From contig NZ_JAVBIK010000001.1 in NCBI RefSeq assembly GCF_032193805.1, positions 3,307,001 to 3,371,000 of the forward strand: DNA of 64,000 nt, given 5' to 3'. The notes under the pieces are model-generated. The model worked only from the letters and a program-made list of their open reading frames with translations. It made no database searches and was not told the DNA's origin. A program made the translations under genes and the position numbers. Position 1 is the stretch's first letter. Every line of letters begins with the position of its first letter. Shown here piece after piece: positions 17,136-25,363 of this stretch. Origin of the DNA: Rhodoferax potami. Its GTDB lineage: Bacteria; Pseudomonadota; Gammaproteobacteria; Burkholderiales; Burkholderiaceae_C.

Positions 17136-17828
17136 TCAGGCCTTCTTGCCTTTGGCAGGGCGGCCTGTTTTCAGGCTGGGTACTGCAGCCAGAGCGGCCT
17201 TGAGCGCGGCATCGGTGAATGCGGCAATCGCCTTCATGCCGGCGCGGACCAATTCGGTCTTTTTCACTGGCAAACCCATTTTGGCGGCGCGCACCTTCAA
17301 GGCGGCGAGCACATCGTATTCATTTTTGGGGATGGTGAAGCTGTCGCGCACCATCTTTGGCTTCTTCGCTTTCTCGACCTTGGCTGCGACCGGCTTGGTC
17401 ACCGTTTTTGCAGCAGGCTTGGCGATGGTCTTGGCTGCGGGCTTGGCGGCTGGCTTCGCTGCGGCTTTCACTGCAGGTTTGGTGGCTGCGCTTTTGGCTT
17501 TTTCTGCGGGCTTCGCTGCGGCTTTCGGTGCTACTTTGGCTACAGGCTTGGCGGCTGGTTTGGCAGCTGGTTTTGTTTCAGCCTTTTTGGCAGGTTTTGC
17601 GGCCTTGGCAGCGGGGCTTGGCTTTTCGCTGGTGGCCACAGGTGCCGGTGCTGCAGGTTTGGCCACGGACTTCGCGGCTACCTTGCTCTTGGCTTGTGGC
17701 ACGGCTTTGGCGGCAGGCTTGCTTGCAGCGGTTTTGGTCGCTGTGGCTGCGCTCGGCGCGGGCGTTGTGGTAGCAGGGGCGGCAGCTACCACGGTGGTTT
17801 CAGGGGTGGGGGTCGCGGTATTGGACAT
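17136..17828 (-). CDS. Histone H1-like Lys/Ala/Pro-rich protein with conserved C-terminal domain
   Basis: A 230-residue protein. Residues about 1-155 are low complexity, built from AAKPAAK-like repeats as in histone H1, AlgP or the tail of PhaM. Residues about 158-230 form a folded domain (KMVRDSFTIPKNEYDVLAALKV, then KKTELVRAGMKAIAAFTDAAL) that looks like a short ribbon-helix-helix-type DNA-binding module. The ATG has a strong AAGGAG site. It converges on ppk1-sixA. Proteins of this kind bind DNA and polyphosphate, so a role in placing polyphosphate granules or packing DNA is plausible, but not shown. A perfect inverted repeat precedes the gene and could be an autoregulatory site. Confidence 0.75.
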   Translation of the reverse strand: MSNTATPTPETTVVAAAPATTTPAPSAATATKTAASKPAAKAVPQAKSKVAAKSVAKPAAPAPVATSEKPSPAAKAAKPAKKAETKPAAKPAAKPVAKVAPKAAAKPAEKAKSAATKPAVKAAAKPAAKPAAKTIAKPAAKTVTKPVAAKVEKAKKPKMVRDSFTIPKNEYDVLAALKVRAAKMGLPVKKTELVRAGMKAIAAFTDAALKAALAAVPSLKTGRPAKGKKA

Positions 17829-17848
17829 AAAAATTTCTCCTTTTTGTT

Positions 17849-17875
17849 AAACGGTATATATAGTTTATACCGTTT
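17849..17875. promoter_or_regulatory. Perfect inverted repeat between histone-like gene and EAL/GGDEF gene
   Basis: AAACGGTATA (17849-17858) and TATACCGTTT (17866-17875) are exact inverted complements with a 7-base spacer. The site is 21 bases before the histone-like gene start and overlaps sequences that could serve as -10 elements (TATATA, TATACC). It looks like an operator for a dimeric regulator; the C-terminal domain of the adjacent gene is one candidate binder. A weak AT-rich terminator reading is less likely because no gene ends here. Confidence 0.5.
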
Positions 17876-17890
17876 TTATTCTTGTAGATT

Positions 17891-17909
17891 TGTGTCATCC
17901 AGATGTCAC
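17891..17909 (+). promoter_or_regulatory. Candidate PhoB box upstream of EAL/GGDEF gene
   Basis: GTGTCATCCAGATGTCAC holds two perfect TGTCA cores at 17893 and 17904, 11 bases apart. It lies about 50 bases before the ATG at 17957, and it overlaps an earlier in-frame ATG at 17903, which argues against that earlier start. No clear -10 element is visible. Confidence 0.5.
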
Positions 17910-17956
17910 GTTGGCTGGGCAAACTGGCGTCCCTTTTTGTCGTTTGGAAGCTCGCC

Positions 17957-19759
17957 ATGTCATCAATTCCTTTGAGATTGGTTCAGGGCAGTGTGCCTAA
18001 AAGTAGCGGGCCAAGACCCCTCGAGGCGGTATTGCAGAACAAGTCGCTGTACCCGGTTTTTCAACCCATCGTCAAACTCGACGATGGGTCGGTGTACGCC
18101 CATGAAGCCTTGATACGCGGCCCGCAAGGCACCGCGCTTCACACCCCGGATGCCTTGCTGCGCGCCGCAGACGAGGAGGGCCTGGGCTACGCGTTCGAAA
18201 CAGCCTGTGTCAGAGCCACCCTGCGCTCGTGGGGGCGCATGCAAACGGCGGGTCGCTTGTTTGTGAACGTCAGCGCGGAAGCCCTGATTACCGCTTACGA
18301 GGGACGCGGCCAGCAGGGGCTGCTGGACTGGATCCAGGACTTCCATGTCACGCCCCGTATGCTGGTGCTCGAGATCACCGAGCACGAGCGGGTCGACAAC
18401 ATGGACCGTCTCGCAGAGGTGGTGCAAGAGGTCCGCGCCGCTGGTTTAGCTTTGGCATTGGATGATTTCGGGGATGGCCGCTCCAGCTTGCGGCTCTGGT
18501 CGCAGATCAAGCCCGAGGTGGTGAAGATCGACAAGTACTTCACCCGCAATATCAGCGCCCACGGTGACAAGCTCAAAACCATTCAGGCCCTGCAACACAT
18601 TGCCACCATCTTTGGTACCGCCCTGGTAGCTGAGGGGATAGAAACGGCAGAGGACCTGCGGGTGTTGCGCGATGTGGGCATCGAGTACGGCCAAGGCTAT
18701 TTTCTCGGCCGGCCGGATGCTGTGCCCCTGCAGTGGCTGCCGGCACTGCCCAAGCAGGTGTTGCAAGAGCGCCAGGTGGCAGTGTTTCCGGAGCTGGGTC
18801 GCTTGTCGCAAGGCGGGCATTTGCGCAGCCTGTCGCTGGTGCGCGCACCCACGGTGAGCCCCGAAACCCACAATGACACGCTGGCCCGTATTTTTCTGGA
18901 CAACAGCACCTTGCACGCGGTCGCGGTGGTGGAAGGGGAGCGCCCGGTGGGCATCATCAACCGCGCGCACTTCATGAATGAATACAGCAAGCTCTATTAC
19001 CGTGAGGTGTGGGGTCGCAAGCCTTGTGTGGTGCATGCCAACATGGAGCCCCGCCTGATTGAGCGTGAACACAGCGTGGACGAGTTGGTTGGCATTCTGA
19101 CCTCGCAGGATCAGCGCTACCTGAGTGACGGATTCATTGCTACAGACAATGGCCGCTATGTGGGGATCGGCACCGGCGACCAGCTGGTCCGGTCGGTCAC
19201 CGAGACTCGGATCGAGGCAGCCCGCCACGCCAACCCCCTGACGTTTTTACCGGGCAACATCCCCATTACCCAGCACATCGAGCGCCTGTTGAAAAAGCAG
19301 GCGTGCTTTGTGGCGTGTTATGCCGATCTGAACCATTTCAAGCCTTATAACGACTATTACGGGTACTGGCGGGGCGACGAGATGATCCGTCTTCTGGCGC
19401 GCATTGCCATGGAGCAGTGCGATGCCCAGCGCGACTTTTTGGGCCATGTGGGCGGTGACGACTTCATTTTGCTGTTCCAAAGCGAAGACTGGCGCGCTCG
19501 CTGTGAGCGCTTGGTCGCCGAGTTTGGAGAGCGTGCCCGCGCCTTGTTTGATGAAAACGCGCGTCAGGCGGGGGGCATTGAAGCCGAAGACAGGCACGGC
19601 GTGCGCCGCTTTTTCCCATGCACCACCTTGTCGATCGGTGCGGTGGTGGTCGATGGCCATCAGTTCACCCGTGCGGAAGATGTGGCGAACTTGGCGGCCA
19701 TGGCCAAGCATGATGCCAAGTTGTCTCCCACCGGGTTACACGAAACGGTGCTGGCTTAA
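17957..19759 (+). CDS. EAL-CBS-GGDEF c-di-GMP signalling protein
   Basis: A 600-residue cytoplasmic protein. An EAL phosphodiesterase domain comes first (about residues 20-270) with EALIRG at about 50-55, the metal site ALDDFGDG and the loop AEGIETAEDL. A pair of CBS domains follows (about 300-420; THNDTLARIFLDNS, GIINRAHFMNEY). A GGDEF domain ends the protein (about 430-590) with HVGGDDFILLF in place of GGDEF. Both active-site motifs look intact, so it could make or break c-di-GMP; the order is that of the RapA/YkuI-like EAL-first family. The ATG at 17957 has GGAAG upstream. Its stop codon overlaps the convergent ppx stop. A PhoB-like box precedes it. Confidence 0.88.
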   Translation: MSSIPLRLVQGSVPKSSGPRPLEAVLQNKSLYPVFQPIVKLDDGSVYAHEALIRGPQGTALHTPDALLRAADEEGLGYAFETACVRATLRSWGRMQTAGRLFVNVSAEALITAYEGRGQQGLLDWIQDFHVTPRMLVLEITEHERVDNMDRLAEVVQEVRAAGLALALDDFGDGRSSLRLWSQIKPEVVKIDKYFTRNISAHGDKLKTIQALQHIATIFGTALVAEGIETAEDLRVLRDVGIEYGQGYFLGRPDAVPLQWLPALPKQVLQERQVAVFPELGRLSQGGHLRSLSLVRAPTVSPETHNDTLARIFLDNSTLHAVAVVEGERPVGIINRAHFMNEYSKLYYREVWGRKPCVVHANMEPRLIEREHSVDELVGILTSQDQRYLSDGFIATDNGRYVGIGTGDQLVRSVTETRIEAARHANPLTFLPGNIPITQHIERLLKKQACFVACYADLNHFKPYNDYYGYWRGDEMIRLLARIAMEQCDAQRDFLGHVGGDDFILLFQSEDWRARCERLVAEFGERARALFDENARQAGGIEAEDRHGVRRFFPCTTLSIGAVVVDGHQFTRAEDVANLAAMAKHDAKLSPTGLHETVLA

Positions 19760-21255
19760 ATCCCGCTGATATGCAGGGTCCAGGGGGCCTTTTGCCACGC
19801 CAGCTCTTCTTCCCGCAAAAGGTGCGCACTTTGAGGGTAAGCGACCGCCCAGCTGGTGCGGCAGGCCAGATGCAGGCGGTGTGTGCCTTGCGGGCCGGTG
19901 GTGAGCGCCATGCCTTTCAGGTCGGGGTCCCGCCGCGCATGGCACAAAATCACTGCCAGGCGCAGGCAAATCAGTTGCAACACCAGGTCGTCTTGGCTTA
20001 GCACCGATTCCAGCTTGCGCAATTTGCCCCGGTGCCCCAGCACCAGCAAGCTCAGGCGGTGCATTTCTGAAAGCGAGAAGCCTGCAGCGTCTGCGTTGTC
20101 CAAAATGTAGGCGCCGTGCTTGTGGTAGTCGCTGTGGGCAATATGGCTGCCAATTTCATGGAGCTCAGCCGCCCAACCCAGCTTGCGCATCAAGCGGTCG
20201 GGGTCTGTGGTTTCATAGGTGCCCAGTACTTGTTTGAGCAGGTGTGTTGCCACTTTGCTGACCCGCGCGCTTTGCACCAAGTCCACGGAAAACTTGGTGG
20301 CCAGCCGCTGCACGCTCTTAGTGCGCAAGTCGCCATAGTCGCGGGCACCGCCGGTAAGGTCGCAAATCAGGCCGTGGCGCAGGCCGCCGCTGGCTTGTTG
20401 CATTTCGGTAATGCCCAGCAGGCTGAAAATCGCCCGCATCACGCTCAGGCCGCCGCCGATGATGGCGCGGCGGTCTTCCCGCATGCCGGGCATGCGGACA
20501 CGGTCCGCGCTTTGGGCGGCAATCAGGCGTTCGAGCAACCAGTCCAGACCCTCTTGTGTCAATACACCCTCGGGCCAGCCGGCCGCAACCAGCACATCGC
20601 CGATAGCGCTGACGGTGCCCGCAGAGCCGTAGGCCGTGTCCCAGAGGTCGGGGTGATAGGCATCAAACGCCTCATCGAGGACCGCTTTGGCCGCGACCTC
20701 TGCAATCTCGAACGCCTTGGCGGTGAATTGGCCGTCCGGGAAATACCGTTTGGACCAGGCAATGCTGCCGACCCGGTACGACTCCATGGTGCCGGGCGTC
20801 AGGCCTTGCCCCAAAATCAGCTCGGTCGAGCGGCCGCCCACATCGATCACCAAGCGGCGCTCTGTGGTCACCGGCAGCATGTGCGCAACGCCTTGGTAGA
20901 TCAGCCGGGCCTCTTCACGGCCGGAAATGACGTCGATCGGAAAGCCCAGTACTGCGTTGGCCTTCTCTAAAAACACATCGCGGTTGCGGGCCTCGCGCAG
21001 GGTTTGGGTGGCGACTGCCTTGACCTCATGCGGCTTGAAGCCGGCCAGGCGCTCGCCGAAGCGGGCCAGGCATTCCCAACCCGCCTGCATGGCAGCCGGT
21101 GTGAGGTTGCGGTCTTCGTCGAGGCCGCCGCCTTGGCGCACGGTCTCTTTGAGGTACTCGGTGCGTTGAAATTCGCCGTGGTCTACCCGCCCGATTTCGA
21201 GCCTGAAGCTGTTGGACCCTAAGTCCACGGCAGCCAGGCGGTTTCCATTTGTCAT
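19756..21255 (-). CDS. ppx: Exopolyphosphatase (Ppx/GppA family)
   Basis: A 499-residue enzyme that hydrolyses polyphosphate from the ends (or pppGpp). The actin-like ATPase fold is shown by AVDLGSNSFRLEIGRV at the N-terminus and VIDVGGRSTELILGQG; the catalytic Glu is in the SGREEARLIYQG segment, and the C-terminal HD-like domain has AAELHEIGSHIAHSDYHKHGAYI. The ATG at 21255 gives the usual short leader (MTNGNRLAAVDL); an in-frame ATG at 21294 with a GGGGGT before it is possible. The stop codon overlaps the convergent EAL/GGDEF stop in TTAA. It opposes Ppk1 encoded 5 kb away. Confidence 0.94.
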   Translation of the reverse strand: MTNGNRLAAVDLGSNSFRLEIGRVDHGEFQRTEYLKETVRQGGGLDEDRNLTPAAMQAGWECLARFGERLAGFKPHEVKAVATQTLREARNRDVFLEKANAVLGFPIDVISGREEARLIYQGVAHMLPVTTERRLVIDVGGRSTELILGQGLTPGTMESYRVGSIAWSKRYFPDGQFTAKAFEIAEVAAKAVLDEAFDAYHPDLWDTAYGSAGTVSAIGDVLVAAGWPEGVLTQEGLDWLLERLIAAQSADRVRMPGMREDRRAIIGGGLSVMRAIFSLLGITEMQQASGGLRHGLICDLTGGARDYGDLRTKSVQRLATKFSVDLVQSARVSKVATHLLKQVLGTYETTDPDRLMRKLGWAAELHEIGSHIAHSDYHKHGAYILDNADAAGFSLSEMHRLSLLVLGHRGKLRKLESVLSQDDLVLQLICLRLAVILCHARRDPDLKGMALTTGPQGTHRLHLACRTSWAVAYPQSAHLLREEELAWQKAPWTLHISGI

Positions 21256-21267
21256 GTGTGTGTCAGG
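21250..21267 (+). promoter_or_regulatory. PhoB-box-like repeat over the ppx start codon
   Basis: TTGTCATGTGTGTGTCAG has TGTCA cores at 21250 and 21261, exactly 11 bases apart. It covers the ppx ATG and points away from ppx. A bound PhoB dimer here would block ppx expression while phosphate is scarce. The GT-rich spacer makes chance occurrence quite possible. Confidence 0.3.
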
Positions 21268-21324
21268 TGAGAAGTTGTTCGGCTTAGTGCGCATGGTACC
21301 CCCGCGGCAATCAGGGGCTTCGGC

Positions 21325-22473
21325 TTACCCCACTATTTTGCCGTCTGCGCCGAGCATGCTTTGGGTTACGAGCACGCTGGTGCGTTTGCGTGTGTCGGGG
21401 TTCAGGCGCAGCCCTGCGAGATCGACGGCGTTTCGTTTGCTGAAGGCCAGCATGGCGCTGTTACGGGTGATGTTGCCTTCCATGCCCTGCAGCACCTCCG
21501 CGCAGTAGCGTGCGGAAATGAAGCCTGCCAGGCTCTGGGCAGTAGGCGGCTCGTCATACAGCCTCCCCATGACCTCGCGGTAAGCCCGCACCAGCGGGAG
21601 GTTGCTGTTCACAGGCGGCACACTTTGCGTGGAGATGACCGGGCTGAAGCGCGAAATGCCAAGCTGCTGCAGGGCCACCACATTGACATCAGACATGGCG
21701 ACCAGGTAGCGCTGGGCGGCCTGCTTTTCGATACCCTGGGCAAATTGCGCCAACTCGGGCGTGCCACCCAAAAAAATCAGAATCCGCGGGCTCTGGGCGT
21801 TCAGGGTGCCGGCAAGCTTGTCGAGCGAGGTGCTGGGCGAATAGGTGTGCAACTTGAGCTGCAGCTCGGCCGCTGCCCGGTCCATGTCTTCGCGGTACAG
21901 CGCCATCTCGACGGGGCTGGCGTACACCGCTCCGACATGCTGCACGCCCATGACGGCGAGAGACTTGATGGCATAGGCGACTTGTTCTTGGCGGGTCGCA
22001 AAAATGCCAAAGGTGTTGTCGCTGCCATCGCCCGGGTTGTGTAGCCAGGGGGCGACATGGGGGAGCTCGGGTATTTCGCGCCGCAGGATGGCGGCCAGCT
22101 GACCGGCTGTTTTGTCGCCCACGGTGCCCACTGCTGCGACACATTCGGGCATGGCCTTGAGGGCGTCTGCGACCCCGCGCAGCGCCTTCGGGCTGCCATC
22201 CACCTCGAGGACCAGATGCCGCACCGGCTTGCCCCGCAGGCCGCCGCGGGCATTGAGGTCTTGCCACGCCGCACGCGAGCCCACCAAAAAATCTTTGGAC
22301 ACGTCGATTTGTGAGGCCGACATATCCGCGATCTGTACTACGGTGGCTCCTGCCGCCGCTACGCCCGCTTTGCCTGTCTGGGAAAACGCAGGCGTGGCAC
22401 TTAAGGCGAGGCCACCCCATGCGAGTTGGCGAAGGGTGGTCCGGCGGGTTTGGCACAACGACGTGAAAGTCAT
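21325..22473 (-). CDS. ABC-type periplasmic amino-acid/amide binding protein
   Basis: A 382-residue Peripla_BP_6 (Leu/Ile/Val-binding) protein. The N-terminus has a signal peptide with paired arginines (CQTRRTTLRQLAWGG), suggesting possible Tat export, and a cleavage region ATPAFSQ. The mature part includes VVQIADMSASQIDVSKDFLVG, SRAAWQDLNARGGLRGKPV and VGTVGDKTAGQLAAIL, typical of the branched-chain amino-acid or urea/amide binding family. No permease or ATPase gene is nearby, so it is an orphan binding protein. It lies upstream of ppx on the same strand, 69 bases away, and may be co-transcribed. Confidence 0.85.
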   Translation of the reverse strand: MTFTSLCQTRRTTLRQLAWGGLALSATPAFSQTGKAGVAAAGATVVQIADMSASQIDVSKDFLVGSRAAWQDLNARGGLRGKPVRHLVLEVDGSPKALRGVADALKAMPECVAAVGTVGDKTAGQLAAILRREIPELPHVAPWLHNPGDGSDNTFGIFATRQEQVAYAIKSLAVMGVQHVGAVYASPVEMALYREDMDRAAAELQLKLHTYSPSTSLDKLAGTLNAQSPRILIFLGGTPELAQFAQGIEKQAAQRYLVAMSDVNVVALQQLGISRFSPVISTQSVPPVNSNLPLVRAYREVMGRLYDEPPTAQSLAGFISARYCAEVLQGMEGNITRNSAMLAFSKRNAVDLAGLRLNPDTRKRTSVLVTQSMLGADGKIVG

Positions 22474-22487
22474 GGTATTTTTTGTAA

Positions 22488-22544
22488 TGCTATAAAAATA
22501 ATAGCTGTTAGCGCACTATTTATGTGCGCTAGCAGCCGATTTGA
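22488..22544 (+). repeat. 57-base palindromic element, copy 4 (most symmetrical copy)
   Basis: Starts TGCTATAAAA and ends GATTTGA. The inner part AGCTGTTAGCGCAC and GTGCGCTAGCAGC pairs to a long hairpin around a TATTTAT loop. It fills the space between the fasciclin stop (22562, minus strand) and the next gene on the same strand, where it could act as an mRNA-stabilising hairpin or weak terminator. Confidence 0.75.
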
Positions 22545-22561
22545 TTGAATTCGTGGGGTGC

Positions 22562-23062
22562 TTACTTCGCCGGGGCAGGTGGCAGCAGGACGGTGTCCAC
22601 CACATGCACGACGCCGTTGGTCGCGGAGATGTCTGCGGTGGTGACAGTGGCTGTTTCCACGATCACAAAGGTACCGGCCTTGGCGAGGGCCAGGTTGGAT
22701 CCCTGCACGCTCTTGACGTTGCTGTTTTTAACGTCGGCGGCCATCAGTTTCCCGGGGACTACATGGTAGGTGAGCACCGCCTTGAGCTTGTCAGGGCTGG
22801 CGGCCAGCTCATCGAGGGTTTTGGCGGGAACTGCCTTGAAAGCCTCGTTGCTGGGCGCGAATACGGTGAAAGGGCCTGCGGACTTCAGGGTCTCGGTCAA
22901 ACCTGCCTTGGTGACCAGGCTGTTCAGGGTGCTGAGCTCGGGTGTGCGGGCAATGGTGTCGGCCACATTGCTGGGTTGGGACACGGTGGCGCAGCCGCTC
23001 AAAGCCGCTACGAGCGCAGCTGCGACCAACAGAGAACGGCGGGGGTGTGCAAAAGCAGACAT
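22562..23062 (-). CDS. Fasciclin (FAS1) domain lipoprotein
   Basis: A 166-residue secreted protein. The signal peptide ends in a lipobox (LVAALSGCATV, Cys at about residue 25). One FAS1 domain follows, with the H1 motif GPFTVFAPSNEAF, the linker LKAVLTYHVVPGKL and the H2 motif NGVVHVVDTVLLP. FAS1 proteins mediate adhesion or surface interactions. The gene is divergent from pstS, and a good PhoB-like box on its own strand lies 45-60 bases upstream, which suggests induction by phosphate starvation. Its mechanism in that setting is unknown. Confidence 0.92.
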   Translation of the reverse strand: MSAFAHPRRSLLVAAALVAALSGCATVSQPSNVADTIARTPELSTLNSLVTKAGLTETLKSAGPFTVFAPSNEAFKAVPAKTLDELAASPDKLKAVLTYHVVPGKLMAADVKNSNVKSVQGSNLALAKAGTFVIVETATVTTADISATNGVVHVVDTVLLPPAPAK

Positions 23063-23105
23063 GGTGAGCTCCTAGGTTGAAAGCGGCAGAGCGTAAGAAT
23101 TTTTT

Positions 23106-23123
23106 ATGACGAAAATATGACAA
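23106..23123 (-). promoter_or_regulatory. Candidate PhoB box for the fasciclin gene
   Basis: On the minus strand the sequence TTGTCATATTTTCGTCAT has TGTCA and CGTCA cores (forward 23118-23122 and 23107-23111) 11 bases apart with an AT spacer, close to the consensus. It lies 44 bases before the fasciclin ATG. Confidence 0.65.
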
Positions 23124-23172
23124 ATTTGTGCAAAATACCGCGTCAGTTCGTGCCGCCAGCGCTTCTTGCATT

Positions 23173-23191
23173 GGCGTCACAAACTTGTCAC
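23173..23191 (+). promoter_or_regulatory. Candidate PhoB box for pstS
   Basis: GGCGTCACAAACTTGTCAC has CGTCA at 23175 and TGTCA at 23186, 11 bases apart, with the AT-rich AAAC spacer. TTAAAG at 23201 is at the right distance for a -10 element. The pst operon is the best known PhoB target, so this site calibrates the other boxes in the window. Confidence 0.72.
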
Positions 23192-23251
23192 AAAAGGTTC
23201 TTAAAGTTCAACCTGTCTGAGTTTTCCCAAACCTGCTTTTAAAGGCTTCCC

Positions 23252-24295
23252 ATGACAATGACTTTCCACCGAATCGCTCTGGCAGTCGCTGCCGGCACCC
23301 TGCTGACCACCGCTGGCTTTGCTGGCGCCCAAGAAATCACCGGTGCCGGTGCGTCGTTTCCTGCGCCTCTTTATTCCAAGTGGGCTTCGGACTACAACAA
23401 AGCTACCGGCGTGAAAGTGAACTACCAGTCCATCGGCTCCGGTGGTGGTATCAAGCAAATCGACTCCAAGACTGTGGATTTCGGCGCTTCTGACGCTCCA
23501 TTGACCGACGAAGTCTTGAAGTCCAAAGGCCAAATGCAATTCCCCACCGTGTTGGGTGGCGTGGTGCCTGTGATCAACGTGAAGGGTATTGAGCCTGGCC
23601 AGTTGAAGCTGACTGGTCAAGTGTTGGGTGACATTTACTTGGGCAAGGTTTCCAAGTGGAACGACCCAGCGATCAAGTCGCTGAACCCCAGTCTGAACCT
23701 GCCTGATGCGCCGATCGCCCAAGTGCGCCGCGCAGACGGTTCCGGCACTACCTTCATTTTCACTAACTACCTGAGCAAGGTAAATGCCGAGTGGAAATCC
23801 AAAGTGGGTGAAGGTACAGCCGTGAACTGGCCCGTGGGTGCCGGTGGCAAGGGTAACGAAGGCGTTGCTGCATTTGTGGCCCGCTTGCCCAACTCCATGG
23901 GTTATGTCGAGTACTCGTACGTCAAGCAAAACAAGCTGAACTACGCCATCATGCAAAACTCTGCAGGCAACTTTGTGAAGCCTGATGACGAAACATTCAA
24001 GGCTGCAGCCGCAGGCGCTGACTGGGCTAAGAGCTTTTACCAAATCTTGACGAACCAGCCCGGCAAAGATTCATGGCCCATCAGCGGCGCGACTTTCATC
24101 TTGATGCACCTCAAGCAAGACAAGCCTGCCAATGCAGCCGAAACCCTGAAGTTCTTCAACTGGGCTTACACCAACGGCGCTAAAGCAGCTGCTGACCTGG
24201 ACTATGTGCCCATGCCTGCACCCGTGATCGCCGCTATCCAGAAATCCTGGGGCGAGATCAAGGACGGCGCTGGCAAGCCCATCGCGTTCAAGTAA
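23252..24295 (+). CDS. pstS: Phosphate ABC transporter, periplasmic phosphate-binding protein
   Basis: PstS captures inorganic phosphate in the periplasm. The 347-residue precursor has a Sec signal peptide (cleaved after about residue 26, GFAGAQ). The mature protein begins ITGAGASFPAPLYSKW and contains the phosphate-ligand segments SIGSGGGIKQI, DFGASDAPL and RADGSGTTFIFTNYL. It is first in pstSCAB-phoUBR, all on the plus strand, with 36 bases to pstC. A PhoB box is 60-80 bases upstream. Codon use is more biased than in neighbours, in line with high expression. Confidence 0.97.
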   Translation: MTMTFHRIALAVAAGTLLTTAGFAGAQEITGAGASFPAPLYSKWASDYNKATGVKVNYQSIGSGGGIKQIDSKTVDFGASDAPLTDEVLKSKGQMQFPTVLGGVVPVINVKGIEPGQLKLTGQVLGDIYLGKVSKWNDPAIKSLNPSLNLPDAPIAQVRRADGSGTTFIFTNYLSKVNAEWKSKVGEGTAVNWPVGAGGKGNEGVAAFVARLPNSMGYVEYSYVKQNKLNYAIMQNSAGNFVKPDDETFKAAAAGADWAKSFYQILTNQPGKDSWPISGATFILMHLKQDKPANAAETLKFFNWAYTNGAKAAADLDYVPMPAPVIAAIQKSWGEIKDGAGKPIAFK

Positions 24296-24331
24296 GCCCT
24301 TGTTGAATCGATCTTGACGGAGGAAATCCCC

Positions 24332-25363
24332 ATGTCATCTACACTCGTTCGTGGGGATTCCCCGAGTCAAACGATTGTTCAACCGCCTTCCCGTGCCATG
24401 ACCACACCACCACCGATAAAGAGAGCCCGCTCAGGGCCGATGGCAGACCGTTTATTTGGCTATGCAGCCAAAGCGTCTGCGCTCATCACCCTGATTTTGC
24501 TCGTAGCTATCCTCGTCACCCTCACCATGAGCGCGTGGCCGGCCATCAGCAAATATGGCTTGTCTTTTCTGACCAGTACCACTTGGGATCCTGTGCAGGA
24601 AGACTTCGGTGGTCTGGTCATGATCTACGGCACCTTGGCGACCTCGTTGATTGCGCTCTTGATTGCAGTGCCTGTCAGTTTTGGTATCGCCCTGTTTTTG
24701 ACAGAGTTGTCGCCCGCTTGGCTCAAGCGCCCTCTGGGTACCGCCATTGAGTTGCTGGCTGCTGTGCCATCGATCGTGTACGGCATGTGGGGCCTGCTGG
24801 TGTTTGGCCCGGTGCTCGCAACGTATGTGCAGCAACCAATTCAGGCGATGACTGCAGGCGTGCCCTATGTGGGCGCTTTTTTCTCGGGCCCACCGGTCGG
24901 TATCGGCATTCTGTCGGCCGGCATCATCTTGGCCATCATGATCATTCCGTTCATCGCATCAGTGATGCGTGACGTGTTTGAAGTAACCCCGCCCATGCTC
25001 AAAGAGTCTGCGTACGGCTTGGGCGCAACGACCTGGGAAGTTGTCTCCAAGGTAGTGTTGCCTTACACCAAGACCGGTGTTATCGGCGGCATCATGCTGG
25101 GTCTGGGGCGTGCGATTGGTGAAACCATGGCGGTCACTTTTGTGATCGGTAACTTCAACCAGTTGGATTCACTCAGCCTGTTCCAGGCTGCAAACAGTAT
25201 TACCTCTGCACTCGCCAACGAGTTTGCGGAAGCCGGCGAGGGGCTCCACCAGGCTGCCCTGATGTACCTCGGCTTGGTGCTGTTCTTCATCACCTTTGTA
25301 ATTCTGTCTTTGTCTAAAGTTCTTTTGGCGCAGTTGCGCAAATCGGAAGGTGCCAAGTCATGA
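24332..25363 (+). CDS. pstC: Phosphate ABC transporter permease PstC
   Basis: A 343-residue inner-membrane permease with six transmembrane segments, beginning at about residue 50 ([18 protein letters not shown]). The long hydrophilic N-terminus and the EAA-type loop [38 protein letters not shown] are typical of PstC. The ATG at 24332 is preceded by GGAGGAAAT, a strong ribosome site. It overlaps pstA by four bases (ATGA). Confidence 0.96.
   Translation: MSSTLVRGDSPSQTIVQPPSRAMTTPPPIKRARSGPMADRLFGYAAKASALITLILLVAILVTLTMSAWPAISKYGLSFLTSTTWDPVQEDFGGLVMIYGTLATSLIALLIAVPVSFGIALFLTELSPAWLKRPLGTAIELLAAVPSIVYGMWGLLVFGPVLATYVQQPIQAMTAGVPYVGAFFSGPPVGIGILSAGIILAIMIIPFIASVMRDVFEVTPPMLKESAYGLGATTWEVVSKVVLPYTKTGVIGGIMLGLGRAIGETMAVTFVIGNFNQLDSLSLFQAANSITSALANEFAEAGEGLHQAALMYLGLVLFFITFVILSLSKVLLAQLRKSEGAKS

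Noticed and set aside
17136-17700. Tandem DNA repeat or CRISPR-like array
   Set aside because: The repetition comes from Lys/Ala/Pro codons of a low-complexity protein; units vary and there are no spacers.
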